Source of the DNA: Dyella halodurans | Lineage (GTDB): Bacteria > Pseudomonadota > Gammaproteobacteria > Xanthomonadales > Rhodanobacteraceae | Assembly: GCF_026283925.1 (NCBI RefSeq) | Contig: NZ_JAPDPF010000007.1 | Location: forward strand, 62,001-126,000 | DNA length: 64,000 nt | Direction of reading: 5' to 3' | In this document: piece by piece, positions 25,159 through 33,869 of the stretch | How the letters are laid out: each line of letters begins with the position of its first letter | Position numbering within the stretch: the stretch's first letter is position 1 | Made by a program: the position numbers and the translations under genes | Notes under the pieces: generated by a model | Told to the model about the DNA's origin: nothing | What the model saw: the letters and a program-made list of their open reading frames with translations, nothing else | Database searches by the model: none

Positions 25159-27132
25159 TCATTTGACCATGCGACGCGGTCGAAAGTACTGCACGGCGCG
25201 TCGAAAGTTCTTTACCAGGTGCGCGGGCGGTTCGTCATGGGCGTAGCGCAGTTCCAGATACGTCCTCATCAGTCGGTCCAGTTCCACGCGCTGGGCAGGC
25301 AAGGCCCGCGCAGCGCGACTGAAAAAATGCTGTGGTCCTTCACTGTGGCGACGCACCACATCGACGCCGGCCAACCTCCGTTCCAGCGACTGCATCGCCG
25401 CACGCAGCGGATCGGTCGGTGGGCGCGTCCACAGTGCCCACGCCAGCCCGATGGCTGCGAACAGCGTGCCGCCGATGGCCAGCAACAGTCCCAGCGTACC
25501 TGGGTCGGTGTCGCGTAGACCGAAGGGTGTCAGCAGTCCGTGCTGCCTCAGCGCGTCAAAGCCGATAACGCCCTGGTTCCACCAGCGGTTGACGATGTCC
25601 CAGTGATTGCGCAGGTCAAGCCACCAGCCGCCTGGCGACCACGCCGCGGCGGCGCTCGACGCGGCAGCCGCGCCCAGGTTGATGCGTTCCGGCCGCACGG
25701 CCGCGGTGGGATCCACACGCGTCCAGCCGCGACCCGGCAACCAGACTTCACCCCAGGCATGGGCATCGGACTGGCGCACCAGCAGGTAGTTGCCCAGCGC
25801 GTTCCAATAGCCTCCCTGATAGCCAGTGACTACGCGTGCCGGAATACCCGCCGCACGCATCAGCACCGTAAAGGCCGATGCGTAGTGCTGGCAAAAACCC
25901 TCATGGGTGGAGAACAGGAAATCATCGACCGAGTCACGACCGAGCGGTGCCGGTGCCAGCGTGTAGCTGAAGCCGCCGTCATGGAACAGGCTCAGCGCGG
26001 CTTTGATCACGGCCGCATCGTTGGCTCCGTATTGCGCGCGCCAGCGACCGGCCAGGGCGAGTGCGCGCGGATTGAAGTCCGCTGGCAGTTGCAGGCCGCG
26101 ACGACGTTCCGCCTCATCAAGTTGGGCCTGCAGGCGATAGCTGAGTGCCGAGCGCAACGAGTAGGTGAGTGCCTCGTTGACCGGTCGATCCGCCAGCACC
26201 TCCCGGTCCGGGCCAAGTTGAGCCCGTGCCGGCGCCTCGATGGGGACATCCAGCGCGGGCAGCACACGCTGGCCGCTCGGCTCGAGGTTGATGGTGTAGT
26301 CGACGGTCTTGTCGTGCTCGACCTCGGCCGTTGGCTGGTCCTCGCCATCGAATTGGCTCCAGCGGCGTCCGTCGAAGTTCGACATGACGTAGGCGCGAAA
26401 ATAACGCTGGCTGGTCTGCGGCGGCCGCCCCGTGAAACTGACACGCATGGCCGGTCGATCGTCGGTCAGCAGGTCGAAGAAGTCGCCAGGCGCCATGTCA
26501 TCGCTTAGGCCGGAACGTGCCTGTGGCGGATTGGGAGCGCCCCATAATGGCGAGCTGAGTCGTGGCAGCAGGAGGAAAGCCAGCAAGGCCAGCGGCAGTG
26601 ATACGCCAAGCAAACCCAGTGCCGGCAACAGCTCGCGCGGCAGGGAGGTCGAGCCGTGGGCGGGTTCGAGGGCGCGCAGCGTGGCAAGAGCCGGCAACAA
26701 ACCCAGCGCCACCAGGAGGGTTGCCAGCATGCCTTGATCGAACAGTAGCGCCGTCATCAGCGCAAAGCAGGCGAATGCTGCGCCGACGCGCGCGTCACGG
26801 GTCGCCTCGGTTTCCAGCAGCTTGAGCACCAGCAGGCCTACAGCTAGCGCCGCGCCGGGTTCGCGTCCGAACAAGCTGCCGTAGTGCACGATCACGGCCG
26901 CGGAAAGCAGCGCTATCAAGGGCAGCTTGAGATACCACGGCGCGCGGCCGCCATGCCGTCTGCGCTGCCACCAGCGCAGCCCAAGCACGAGGACGAGGGC
27001 ACCGCTGAACCACACCGGCAGATGCGGCGTATGCGCAGCCAGTACGACGAGGACGGTGAGACAAAGCAGGTCGAAGGCGCGCGCACCAAGCGGCAGCCGT
27101 GGTTTGCGGTGAAACAGCGATAACTTGATCAC
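25159..27132 (-). CDS. Membrane-bound transglutaminase-like protein (DUF3488/DUF4129)
   Basis: A 657-residue protein starting at a GTG whose codon overlaps the upstream stop (GTGA). It has four to six helices (about 15-190, DUF3488), a periplasmic domain, a transglutaminase/protease-like core with G-F-C-Q-H-Y-A (Cys near 410), S-D-A-H-A-W-G-E-V-W and W-T-R-V-D-P-T-A, then a helix near 560 and a DUF4129 tail. The Cys-His-Asp triad is intact. The open frame continues upstream to 27594 but that part is a shadow of the DUF58 gene. Encoded with moxR and DUF58; the trio is widespread but its substrate is unknown. Confidence 0.92.
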   Translation of the reverse strand: MIKLSLFHRKPRLPLGARAFDLLCLTVLVVLAAHTPHLPVWFSGALVLVLGLRWWQRRRHGGRAPWYLKLPLIALLSAAVIVHYGSLFGREPGAALAVGLLVLKLLETEATRDARVGAAFACFALMTALLFDQGMLATLLVALGLLPALATLRALEPAHGSTSLPRELLPALGLLGVSLPLALLAFLLLPRLSSPLWGAPNPPQARSGLSDDMAPGDFFDLLTDDRPAMRVSFTGRPPQTSQRYFRAYVMSNFDGRRWSQFDGEDQPTAEVEHDKTVDYTINLEPSGQRVLPALDVPIEAPARAQLGPDREVLADRPVNEALTYSLRSALSYRLQAQLDEAERRRGLQLPADFNPRALALAGRWRAQYGANDAAVIKAALSLFHDGGFSYTLAPAPLGRDSVDDFLFSTHEGFCQHYASAFTVLMRAAGIPARVVTGYQGGYWNALGNYLLVRQSDAHAWGEVWLPGRGWTRVDPTAAVRPERINLGAAAASSAAAAWSPGGWWLDLRNHWDIVNRWWNQGVIGFDALRQHGLLTPFGLRDTDPGTLGLLLAIGGTLFAAIGLAWALWTRPPTDPLRAAMQSLERRLAGVDVVRRHSEGPQHFFSRAARALPAQRVELDRLMRTYLELRYAHDEPPAHLVKNFRRAVQYFRPRRMVK

Positions 27133-28085
27133 GGCATGCGCGCCAGCGCGTTCATGCAGCGCGCGTAGTGATTGTGACCGCTGCCCAGGGGAATCTCCTC
27201 GTCGGGCAGCCACAGGCTGCTGGTGCGTCCGAGCGCGTCTGCCTCGCCGAGCCAACGGGCGAGTCGCGAGATGCGCGCCTCGGGCGAAAGCTGCGGAAGA
27301 TGACGCCAATCCAGTCGCCATTCCTGCCGCGCTTCGGGTTGCTCGAAATCCTTCACCAGCAAGTTGGAGTGTCGCGCACTGACTTTCCACGCAATGTGCC
27401 GTTGTGGGTCGCCGGCGCGGTAGTCGCGCAACGCCGCGACGTCTTCGCCATGGTGCAGGCGTTGGCGTTGGCCGTCCTCGCCTGGCAGTACCGGCGGCGG
27501 GCCACCGGTTTCCGGCTGCGGCCACACCAGCACGGCCTGGTCCGGGTGAATCCAGCTCCAGGCGTGGAACAGGCCGAGCGGCCAGTTGCTCCACAGCTTG
27601 ATGCGCGGCAGGCGCTGCCAGCCGCGTTGCGAGGTGGGCACGCTCAGCGTCACCAGGGTTTGTTCGCGCGGGGCCAGCGAGAACGCTTCCGTATGGCCGT
27701 CCAGATCCGCGTGGACCGAGGCGTGCGCGCGTTCGCCTCCCTCGAACACGAGTCGCAGCGCAAGCGGCTCGCCAGCAATGGCATGCCCCTGCTGGATGCT
27801 GATGAGGCGCAATCCGTTGAGGCTGCGAAAGGCCACCAGCATGCTGGCAGAACTGGCGGCACCCAGCAGGCAGGTAAGCAAGAGCGCCGCATTGTTGGCG
27901 TAGTTGAGTGCGCCGATAAGCATGATGAAGAGCAGCGCCGTGAAACCCGCGCCGAAAGCGGTGGGCACGATGTAGATACGCCGGCGATGCAGTGAGATCG
28001 GAAGGCTTTCAGGTCGCTTGTAGCGCGTCAGCGCGGGCAATCGTCGCTCCGCCCCGGCCTGAAAGCGACGCAGTGCCGCCAGCAT
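27129..28085 (-). CDS. DUF58 domain protein
   Basis: A 318-residue protein with two adjacent helices (about residues 40-85) and then the DUF58 core. The core is recognisable by Y-R-A-G-D-P-Q-R-H-I-A-W-K-V-S-A-R (about 222-238) and L-L-V-K-D-F-E. DUF58 proteins are usually linked to a MoxR ATPase and are proposed to be client or VWA-like partners. Start and stop overlap its neighbours by 3-4 bases on both sides, so all three genes are one translation-coupled operon. Confidence 0.9.
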   Translation of the reverse strand: MLAALRRFQAGAERRLPALTRYKRPESLPISLHRRRIYIVPTAFGAGFTALLFIMLIGALNYANNAALLLTCLLGAASSASMLVAFRSLNGLRLISIQQGHAIAGEPLALRLVFEGGERAHASVHADLDGHTEAFSLAPREQTLVTLSVPTSQRGWQRLPRIKLWSNWPLGLFHAWSWIHPDQAVLVWPQPETGGPPPVLPGEDGQRQRLHHGEDVAALRDYRAGDPQRHIAWKVSARHSNLLVKDFEQPEARQEWRLDWRHLPQLSPEARISRLARWLGEADALGRTSSLWLPDEEIPLGSGHNHYARCMNALARMP

Positions 28086-29026
28086 CAGCCCACCGCGACG
28101 TTGGCGAGCAGGTCGCGGGCGAGGTGTTCGCCGCTGGCACCGCGGGCGGCGACCATGCGATGTGCGGCCAGGGGTACGAACAGGGCTTGTACGTCCTCGG
28201 GCAAGACATGCGTACGATCACTCAGCATGGCCCAGGTCCGCGCGGCACTCAGCAGGGCCAGGCCCGCGCGCGGTGAGAGACCGACGCGGATGTCCGTGTG
28301 CCGGCGGCTTGCAGCCAGCAAGCCCTGCAGGTAGTCCAGAAGTGCGCTGCTCGCGGTGACCGCACGGGCGCGACGCGACAGTTCGGCGAGGCTTGCCCCG
28401 TCGAGCTGGGGGGAGAGCTGGGCGAGCAGGTCGCGGCGATCGCTGCCGGTCAGCAGCGCGCGTTCGGCCGCGGCGTCGGGATAGTCCAGCGACACTCGCA
28501 GCATGAAGCGGTCCAGCTGCGAGTCGGGCAGGGGGAAGGTGCCTGCCAGGTCCATGGGATTCTGCGTGGCCACCACAAAGAACGGCTGCGGCAAGGCATG
28601 CGTTTGGCCGTCTACGGTGACCTGGCCTTCGGCCATCGCTTCCAGCAGGGCGCTTTGCGTCTTGGGCGTGGCGCGATTGATTTCATCGGCCAGTAACAGG
28701 CCGGTGAAGATCGGTCCCGGGTGAAAACGGAAATGGCCGGTCTCGCGCTCGTAGACGCTGACGCCGATAATGTCCGAGGGGAGCAGGTCGCTGGTGAACT
28801 GCACGCGTTGGAAATCGAGCGCAAAGCTGGCCGCCAGCGCGTGGGCCAGGGTGGTCTTGCCAACGCCGGGCACGTCTTCCAGCAGCAGGTGGCCGCCTGC
28901 GATCAGACAGGTAAAGGCGAGCTTTACCTGGCGCGGCTTGCCCAACAGCACGCGATTGACCTGGGCCATCGCTGCGTCCAGGCGCGTACGCAAGGTCTCA
29001 TCGTGCAGGGGAGTGATGGCAGACAT
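28085..29026 (-). CDS. MoxR-family AAA+ ATPase
   Basis: A 313-residue AAA+ ATPase. Walker A D-V-P-G-V-G-K-T-T is at about 51-59 and Walker B L-L-L-A-D-E-I-N-R near 115. E-A-M-A-E-G-Q-V-T, A-T-Q-N-P and G-T-F-P-L-P-D-S-Q-L-D-R-F follow in the MoxR order. MoxR proteins act as chaperone-like remodelers for partner proteins, here presumably the DUF58 and transglutaminase products. The ATG at 29026 (MSAITPLHD) is chosen over an upstream frame extension. Divergent from the GT39 gene with 41 bases between. Confidence 0.93.
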   Translation of the reverse strand: MSAITPLHDETLRTRLDAAMAQVNRVLLGKPRQVKLAFTCLIAGGHLLLEDVPGVGKTTLAHALAASFALDFQRVQFTSDLLPSDIIGVSVYERETGHFRFHPGPIFTGLLLADEINRATPKTQSALLEAMAEGQVTVDGQTHALPQPFFVVATQNPMDLAGTFPLPDSQLDRFMLRVSLDYPDAAAERALLTGSDRRDLLAQLSPQLDGASLAELSRRARAVTASSALLDYLQGLLAASRRHTDIRVGLSPRAGLALLSAARTWAMLSDRTHVLPEDVQALFVPLAAHRMVAARGASGEHLARDLLANVAVG

Positions 29027-29067
29027 GGGTTTCCGGCAGCTGAAGAGAATGGCGCAGGGCGGTACCC

Positions 29068-30663
29068 ATGCGTGACGGCAGCAGTGTAGCCGTCGACCTC
29101 GCACGCTGGCGAGGCGCTTTCGTCATAGGCTTTTTGGCGTTGTTCCTCATCAAGCTCATGCTTGCCGTGACCTTGTCGCCATTTGGTGACGAAGCGTTTT
29201 ATTGGCAGGAAAGCCGTCACCTCGCCTGGGGCTATAGTGACCTGCCGCCGCTCACGGCCTGGCTGATCCGGTTCGGTGAAGCGGTGGCTGGGCACGGCCT
29301 GCTCGGCATGCGCTGGCCGTTCCTGCTGATCGGTAGCGCCTTGCCGTGGTTGGTGTGGGCTTTTGCGCGGTACGTATTTGACGAGCGCGCGGGCTGGCAG
29401 GCTGGCTTGCTATGCCTGGCGCTGCCCTTGGCTGGCAGCTTGGGAGTGCTGGCGCTGCCCGATGTGCCATTGACCGTCGCGACCATGCTGGCGCTGCTCG
29501 CCTTGGTCCGCGCGATGGACGACGATCGACTGCACGACTGGTGGTTGCTTGGCGTCGCGTTGGCCATCGCTTGGCTCACGCACTACCGGGCGGCGATGCC
29601 GATGCTGGCGGGCCTGCTCTTTTGCGTGCTGACTGCGCGTGGTCGCCGCCAGTGGCGTCGCGGTGGCTTCTGGTTGGCGCTGGGAGTGGCGGCACTGGGC
29701 CTCTTGCCACTGCTCATATCCAACTGGCAACAACACGGCGCCGGTCTTGCCTTCCAACTGCTGGAGCGCCATCCGTGGACCTTTCATGCGGATGCCCTGG
29801 TGCAGCCGTTGGAGCAGGCCATTGCCTGCACGCCACTGCTCTATGCGCTGTTGCTGTGGGCGGTGTGGCAGTGCTGGAAGCGTAACCGCCAGGAGGGCGC
29901 GCCTTGGGATGTCATCGCCACGGTATCGCTGAGCTTCATCGTGCTCTACTTCGTGCTTGGCCTGTTTGCGGATGACCGGCGTTTCCGAGCGCATTGGCCT
30001 TTGGCGGGATACCTGCCACTGCTGGCGGCGCTACCGGTACTGCTTCGCCATGAGGTGCTCGCGCGACGGCGCTCATGGCTGGTCGTGACATTCGGCTTGG
30101 CCGTGCTCGGGCAGCTCGGCGGGCTGTTTTATCTGGGCTTGGCCGCCAGCCCGGAAGGGGCCCGGGTCTTGGCGGGCGTAAAAGCGTTTCCGGCTAGCTT
30201 CGTCGGCTGGCGCGAGAGTGGCGACGCGGCAGGCGAGTTGTTGTCACAACACCCGGCCGTGCTGGTGGCCGACCATGCCGGAATGGCGGTAGAAATCGCG
30301 TTCCGGCTTGGCGATCGCGTACCGGTCTATACACTCGATAGCCCGCTCAATGTGAAGCACGGCCGGGCACCGCAGCTGGCCATCTGGCAGCGCGATGAAA
30401 CCGCGTTGAGAAACGCGCATGCTGGCGAGCCGATGCTGCTGGTCGTGGACGAGGCCGCCTTGCTCGTGCACGAACGACCAGCCTGGCTGCGCACGTTGTG
30501 CAGCCGCATCGACGAGCCGCGACTCTTGCGGCGGCTGGATCTGTTCGATGGGCGCAGGCGCTTCGCTTTCTATCTCGGCCGCGTGCCGACCGCAGTGCCG
30601 GTGCTTGCCCAGAGCGATGATCAGTGTTCGATCTGGCAGTTCGCACACAAGGCCGAGCGTTGA
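29068..30663 (+). CDS. Glycosyltransferase family 39-type membrane protein
   Basis: A 531-residue polytopic inner-membrane protein with about 10 hydrophobic helices in the first 370 residues and a soluble C-terminal domain of about 140. The first periplasmic loop has G-D-E-A-F-Y-W-Q-E-S-R-H-L-A-W-G-Y, with the acidic D-E motif of GT-C enzymes (PMT/ArnT type, lipid-linked sugar donors). L-P-P-L-T-A-W-L-I and R-F-R-A-H-W-P fit the family. Likely transfers a sugar from polyprenyl phosphate to an envelope acceptor; donor and acceptor are unknown. Stands alone. A distant relative is encoded at 43351. Confidence 0.85.
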   Translation: MRDGSSVAVDLARWRGAFVIGFLALFLIKLMLAVTLSPFGDEAFYWQESRHLAWGYSDLPPLTAWLIRFGEAVAGHGLLGMRWPFLLIGSALPWLVWAFARYVFDERAGWQAGLLCLALPLAGSLGVLALPDVPLTVATMLALLALVRAMDDDRLHDWWLLGVALAIAWLTHYRAAMPMLAGLLFCVLTARGRRQWRRGGFWLALGVAALGLLPLLISNWQQHGAGLAFQLLERHPWTFHADALVQPLEQAIACTPLLYALLLWAVWQCWKRNRQEGAPWDVIATVSLSFIVLYFVLGLFADDRRFRAHWPLAGYLPLLAALPVLLRHEVLARRRSWLVVTFGLAVLGQLGGLFYLGLAASPEGARVLAGVKAFPASFVGWRESGDAAGELLSQHPAVLVADHAGMAVEIAFRLGDRVPVYTLDSPLNVKHGRAPQLAIWQRDETALRNAHAGEPMLLVVDEAALLVHERPAWLRTLCSRIDEPRLLRRLDLFDGRRRFAFYLGRVPTAVPVLAQSDDQCSIWQFAHKAER

Positions 30664-30679
30664 GCATCCTGGCAAGTGC

Positions 30680-31264
30680 TCAGGGCAGGGGGATGCCCGC
30701 CTCACGCAGCAAGCGCGCCAGCGCGATCAAGGGCAGGCCGATCAAGGCGCTGGGGTCTTCGTTGTCGATTCGCTCGAACAAGCTGATGCCCAGGCCCTCG
30801 CATTTGAAACTGCCGGCACAGTCGAGCGGCTGCTCGCGTTCGACATAGCGCGCGATTTCCGCCGCATCGAGGCTGCGAAAACGGACGCAGGTGTGATCGA
30901 TATGGATGCGGTCCTGCCCGTTGCGGGTGTCGTGCAGGCACAGCGCGGTATGGAAATGCACTTCCCGACCGGAGCAGGCAGCGAGCTGTTCGCGGGCACG
31001 CTCCACCGTGCCGGGCTTGTCCAGGACCAGACCGTCGCGTTCGGCGACCTGATCCGAACCGATCACCAGCGCATCGTCCAGGTCCGCGGCCGCTGCGCGC
31101 GCCTTGGCAATGGCGAGGCGCAGGGCGCGCTCGCGCGGGGTTTCCCCCGCCAGCGGGCTCTCGTCCGTGCCGGGCGCGCGCTGGTCGAAATCGGCATGGA
31201 TCCGCCGCAGCAGTTCGGCGCGATAACGTGAGGTGGAGCCCAGCACCAGGCGCGGCAGGCTCAT
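30680..31264 (-). CDS. Maf-family nucleotide pyrophosphatase (YceF type)
   Basis: A 194-residue Maf protein. It starts LPRLVLGSTSRYRAELLRRI, then DESPLAGETP, I-G-S-D-Q-V-A and C-A-G-S-F-K-C-E-G-L-G. The last motif and the yceF-yceD-rpmF neighbourhood place it in the YceF subgroup, which in E. coli hydrolyses 7-methyl-GTP. Soluble, cytoplasmic. The start overlaps the stop of the upstream unknown gene by 4 bases. The plus-strand neighbour at 29068-30663 is convergent. Confidence 0.92.
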   Translation of the reverse strand: MSLPRLVLGSTSRYRAELLRRIHADFDQRAPGTDESPLAGETPRERALRLAIAKARAAAADLDDALVIGSDQVAERDGLVLDKPGTVERAREQLAACSGREVHFHTALCLHDTRNGQDRIHIDHTCVRFRSLDAAEIARYVEREQPLDCAGSFKCEGLGISLFERIDNEDPSALIGLPLIALARLLREAGIPLP

Positions 31265-31716
31265 GCGTCATGCTCCCGGCGGATGTGTTCGCGCATCGCG
31301 CTGTCCAGGTCGTGCTGGGCACGATCCAGTGCCTCGACCAGGGGGCGCAAGCGTTCGCGCGTCTGGTTCATGGAGCTGACGGCCTGGTCCAGCTGTTGCT
31401 GGGTGGCGCGGGGCGCCTTGTCGCGAATCCAGATCCGTTGCTGCAACAGCGAGCGCAGGCCGGCGTCGATCGCCTGTCGCGCCTCCTGCTCGCCGTTGGC
31501 TGGCTGGTCGGGATTGAGCGACATCACCGCGTGGGCTTGCTGCAAACCAGTCCGGCAAGTCTTGAGATCCACTTCCAGGCGGTCGGCCAGCTCCAACAAC
31601 CGATGCAGGCTACCGCTGCGCCGGTCGGTGCGGTACCGGTAGAATAGGGCGAGGCCAATGGCGGCCGCCGCGAAGGCCACCAGGGCGGCCAGGCCGAGCG
31701 TCAGATAGTCATTCAC
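31261..31716 (-). CDS. Single-helix membrane protein with coiled coil, unknown
   Basis: A 151-residue protein that I do not recognise. Residues 5-26 form one hydrophobic helix (LTLGLAALVAFAAAAIGLAL), followed by a basic stop-transfer patch (YRYRTDRR) and about 115 residues of charged, probably coiled-coil helix with many Gln and Arg. Predicted topology is N-out or N-in single pass with a long cytoplasmic tail. It overlaps the yceF start by 4 bases, so it is co-translated with it. Confidence 0.7.
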   Translation of the reverse strand: MNDYLTLGLAALVAFAAAAIGLALFYRYRTDRRSGSLHRLLELADRLEVDLKTCRTGLQQAHAVMSLNPDQPANGEQEARQAIDAGLRSLLQQRIWIRDKAPRATQQQLDQAVSSMNQTRERLRPLVEALDRAQHDLDSAMREHIRREHDA

Positions 31717-31815
31717 GGGGACGGTCGGCTCGCTGGAAGAAGTGGCTGAAGTCTGCCGTACCAGCCGCGTTCAGGCAAAATGGCCGGGATTCGGCGTTTT
31801 AAGGCGCCTTACCCG

Positions 31816-31844
31816 TTGACTTCAACTGGTTGTAATCCTAAGAT
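31816..31844 (+). promoter_or_regulatory. Strong sigma-70 promoter for yceD-rpmF
   Basis: TTGACT, a 17-base spacer and TAAGAT form a near-consensus promoter. The -10 box ends only 3 bases before the first candidate ATG at 31848, so the transcript would start at or within the first codons (see the leaderless finding). Confidence 0.7.
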
Positions 31845-31847
31845 TTC

Positions 31848-32375
31848 ATGTCTATGTCCGTGACACTGCCAGAGTCCGTGGACGCTTGGCGCATGGTCTC
31901 GGCGCGGCGTTCCTTCCAGGGAGAACTACCCGTAGCCGCCTTCAAGCGGTTGGGCGAGGTCTTGGCCGGTACGGAAGGAACACTGCATTACGAGCTGGAT
32001 TTTGGGCGGGACGAGTTTGGTACGGCGTACCTCGATGTCCGCGTTCAAGCGCCTCTCACGCTGACCTGCCAGCGCACCTTGGAGCCTTTCGTGCTGCCGG
32101 TGCCGGTAGACAGCCGCCTCGGCCTGATCCGTGCCGAGCGCGAGGAATCGGCCTTGCCGCCGGGTTGCGAGCCCTTGCTCGTGGCCGACGACGGCAAGCT
32201 GAACCTGGCGGATGTGATCGAAGACGAATTGTTGTTGGCACTGCCGCTGATCCCGGTGAACCCGGACAGCACGCTGCCCGAAGCAGTAACAGGCCACGAG
32301 CCAGAGGAAGACTCCTCCGGTGAAGGGCGTTCCGATAACCCGTTCGCGGTTTTGCGCGAACTCAAGAAACGTTGA
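31848..32375 (+). CDS. yceD: YceD/DUF177 family protein, 23S rRNA accumulation factor
   Basis: A 175-residue protein of the DUF177 family, linked to 23S rRNA accumulation in E. coli and plants. Recognisable parts are R-R-S-F-Q-G-E-L-P (about residues 22-30), C-Q-R-T-L-E-P-F (about 76-83) and the acidic L-A-D-V-I-E-D-E-L-L-L-A-L-P-L-I-P block (about 122-138). Two in-frame ATGs (31848 and 31854) are possible starts, neither with a Shine-Dalgarno sequence. Followed by rpmF after 18 bases. Confidence 0.9.
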   Translation: MSMSVTLPESVDAWRMVSARRSFQGELPVAAFKRLGEVLAGTEGTLHYELDFGRDEFGTAYLDVRVQAPLTLTCQRTLEPFVLPVPVDSRLGLIRAEREESALPPGCEPLLVADDGKLNLADVIEDELLLALPLIPVNPDSTLPEAVTGHEPEEDSSGEGRSDNPFAVLRELKKR

Positions 32376-32393
32376 TTTAGCTGGAGACTCGCC

Positions 32394-32588
32394 ATGGCCG
32401 TTGCCAAGAGCCGCAAGACCCCGTCCACCCGCGGCATGCGTCGTTCGCACGACGCGCTGAAAACCGTGCAGCTGGCCACCGATCCGACCAGTGGCGAGGT
32501 GCACCTGCGCCATCACGTCACCAAGGATGGCTACTACCGCGGCAAGAAGGTCATCGACACCAACACCTCGGTGACCGAAGAAGATTGA
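32394..32588 (+). CDS. rpmF: 50S ribosomal protein L32
   Basis: A 64-residue ribosomal protein. The start [20 protein letters not shown] is the universal L32 N-terminus, followed by [14 protein letters not shown]. The zinc-binding Cys residues of some L32 forms are absent, as in E. coli. Co-transcribed with yceD; a hairpin follows at 32619. Confidence 0.97.
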   Translation: MAVAKSRKTPSTRGMRRSHDALKTVQLATDPTSGEVHLRHHVTKDGYYRGKKVIDTNTSVTEED

Positions 32589-32618
32589 TCGTTCCCGCAA
32601 GGGACACGGTTTAGCAGG

Positions 32619-32647
32619 GCGGCGCGGTAACGCGCCGCTTTGCGTTT
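32619..32647 (+). terminator. Terminator-like hairpin between rpmF and fabH
   Basis: An 8-bp GC stem (GCGGCGCG / CGCGCCGC) with a GTAA loop, followed by TTTGCGTTT. The interrupted T-run suggests partial termination, limiting fabH expression relative to rpmF. Confidence 0.6.
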
Positions 32648-32744
32648 GGGCGATCACCACGTAACGTTGGCGGCTTGGGGGTGGGTGCCGCGCGCAAGCG
32701 CGAGATGGCGGCCCGCCTGGGTCGAACCCTCAGCTGGAAAGCCA

Positions 32745-33719
32745 ATGTCCCAGATCTACGCCCGCATCACGGGCACCGGCAGCGCGCTGCCCGAGCGGGT
32801 AGTCAGCAACGCCGAGCTCGAAAAGATCGTCGATACCAGTGACGAGTGGATTCGCACCCGTACCGGCATCCAGCAACGCCACATCGCCGCCGACGGCGAA
32901 ACCACCGGTGACCTGGCCACCATGGCTGCCCAGCGCGCGCTCGAGGCGGCTGGAGTCAAGGCCTCGGAGCTGGACCTGATCGTGCTGGGCACGACCACGC
33001 CGGACCTCATCTTTCCGTCCACCGCGTGCCTGGTGCAACACCGTCTGGGTGCCAACGGCTGCGCCGCGTTCGACCTCAATGCCGCATGCTCGGGCTTCGT
33101 CTACGCGCTGGGCGTGGCCGACAAGTTCATTCGTAGCGGCCAGTCCAAGAAGGTGCTGGTCATCGGCGCGGAAACCCTGACCCGCATGGTCGACTGGACT
33201 GAACGCGAATCCTGCGTGCTGTTCGGCGATGGCGCCGGCGCCGTCGTGCTCGAAGCCTCCGCGGAGCCGGGCATCTACGCCACCTGCCTGCACGCCGATG
33301 GCGGCTTCAAGCACCTGTTGTACAACCCCGTCGGCGTTTCCGTGGGCTTCAAGGACGAGCCGAACCACGGCGTGCGCATCCAGATGGCAGGCCGCGAGGT
33401 GTTCAAGGTCGCGGTGAAGACGCTCGATGCGCTGGTCGATGAAACCCTGCAGGCGGCCGGTATGGAAGCCTCCCAGATCGACTGGCTGATTCCACACCAG
33501 GCCAACCTGCGCATCATCGAGGCCACCGTCAAGCGCTTGCATATGCCGATGGAGCAGGTGGTGGTGACGGTCGATCAGCACGCCAATACCTCGTCCGGCT
33601 CGGTGCCGCTGGCGCTCGACTTTGCCGTGCGCTCGGGCAAGGTGCAGCGTGGGCAGACGCTGTTGCTGGAAGCGTTTGGTGGTGGTTTCACCTGGGCGTC
33701 GGCGTTGTTGCGCTACTGA
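32745..33719 (+). CDS. fabH: 3-oxoacyl-ACP synthase III
   Basis: A 324-residue condensing enzyme that starts fatty-acid synthesis by joining acetyl-CoA and malonyl-ACP. Cys115 in N-A-A-C-S-G-F, His near 250 in I-P-H-Q-A-N and Asn near 281 in H-A-N-T-S-S make the C-H-N triad. The G-I-Q-x-R loop near 41 and the C-terminal G-G-G-F-T-W-A-S-A-L-L signature are typical. The ATG at 32745 (MSQIYARITG) matches homologue starts. plsX, which normally lies between rpmF and fabH, is not present. A terminator follows. Confidence 0.97.
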   Translation: MSQIYARITGTGSALPERVVSNAELEKIVDTSDEWIRTRTGIQQRHIAADGETTGDLATMAAQRALEAAGVKASELDLIVLGTTTPDLIFPSTACLVQHRLGANGCAAFDLNAACSGFVYALGVADKFIRSGQSKKVLVIGAETLTRMVDWTERESCVLFGDGAGAVVLEASAEPGIYATCLHADGGFKHLLYNPVGVSVGFKDEPNHGVRIQMAGREVFKVAVKTLDALVDETLQAAGMEASQIDWLIPHQANLRIIEATVKRLHMPMEQVVVTVDQHANTSSGSVPLALDFAVRSGKVQRGQTLLLEAFGGGFTWASALLRY

Positions 33720-33744
33720 GGCGCGGGGCTTTTATTTCTACTTC

Positions 33745-33775
33745 ATGCCGTCCTTGTGGGCGGCATTGGTTTTTT
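33745..33775 (+). terminator. Intrinsic terminator after fabH
   Basis: A 9-bp stem (ATGCCGTCC / GGGCGGCAT with one G-T pair), loop TTGT, followed by TGG and a 7-base T-run. It should end the fabH transcript before the palindromic element. Confidence 0.8.
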
Positions 33776-33869
33776 AGGGTGTTCGTCGTGCCTATGGGGC
33801 TTTGGATGCGTTGCCATCCCGGCAGGCGCGGGACAAGCGCGCAGCGTGCAGCATGGCCGCAACTTCCTG

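Noticed and set aside
27133-27594. An N-terminal extension of the transglutaminase gene of about 150 codons.
   Set aside because: It overlaps the DUF58 gene in another frame and lacks protein-like composition; a GTG start at 27132 overlaps the DUF58 stop in the usual coupled fashion.
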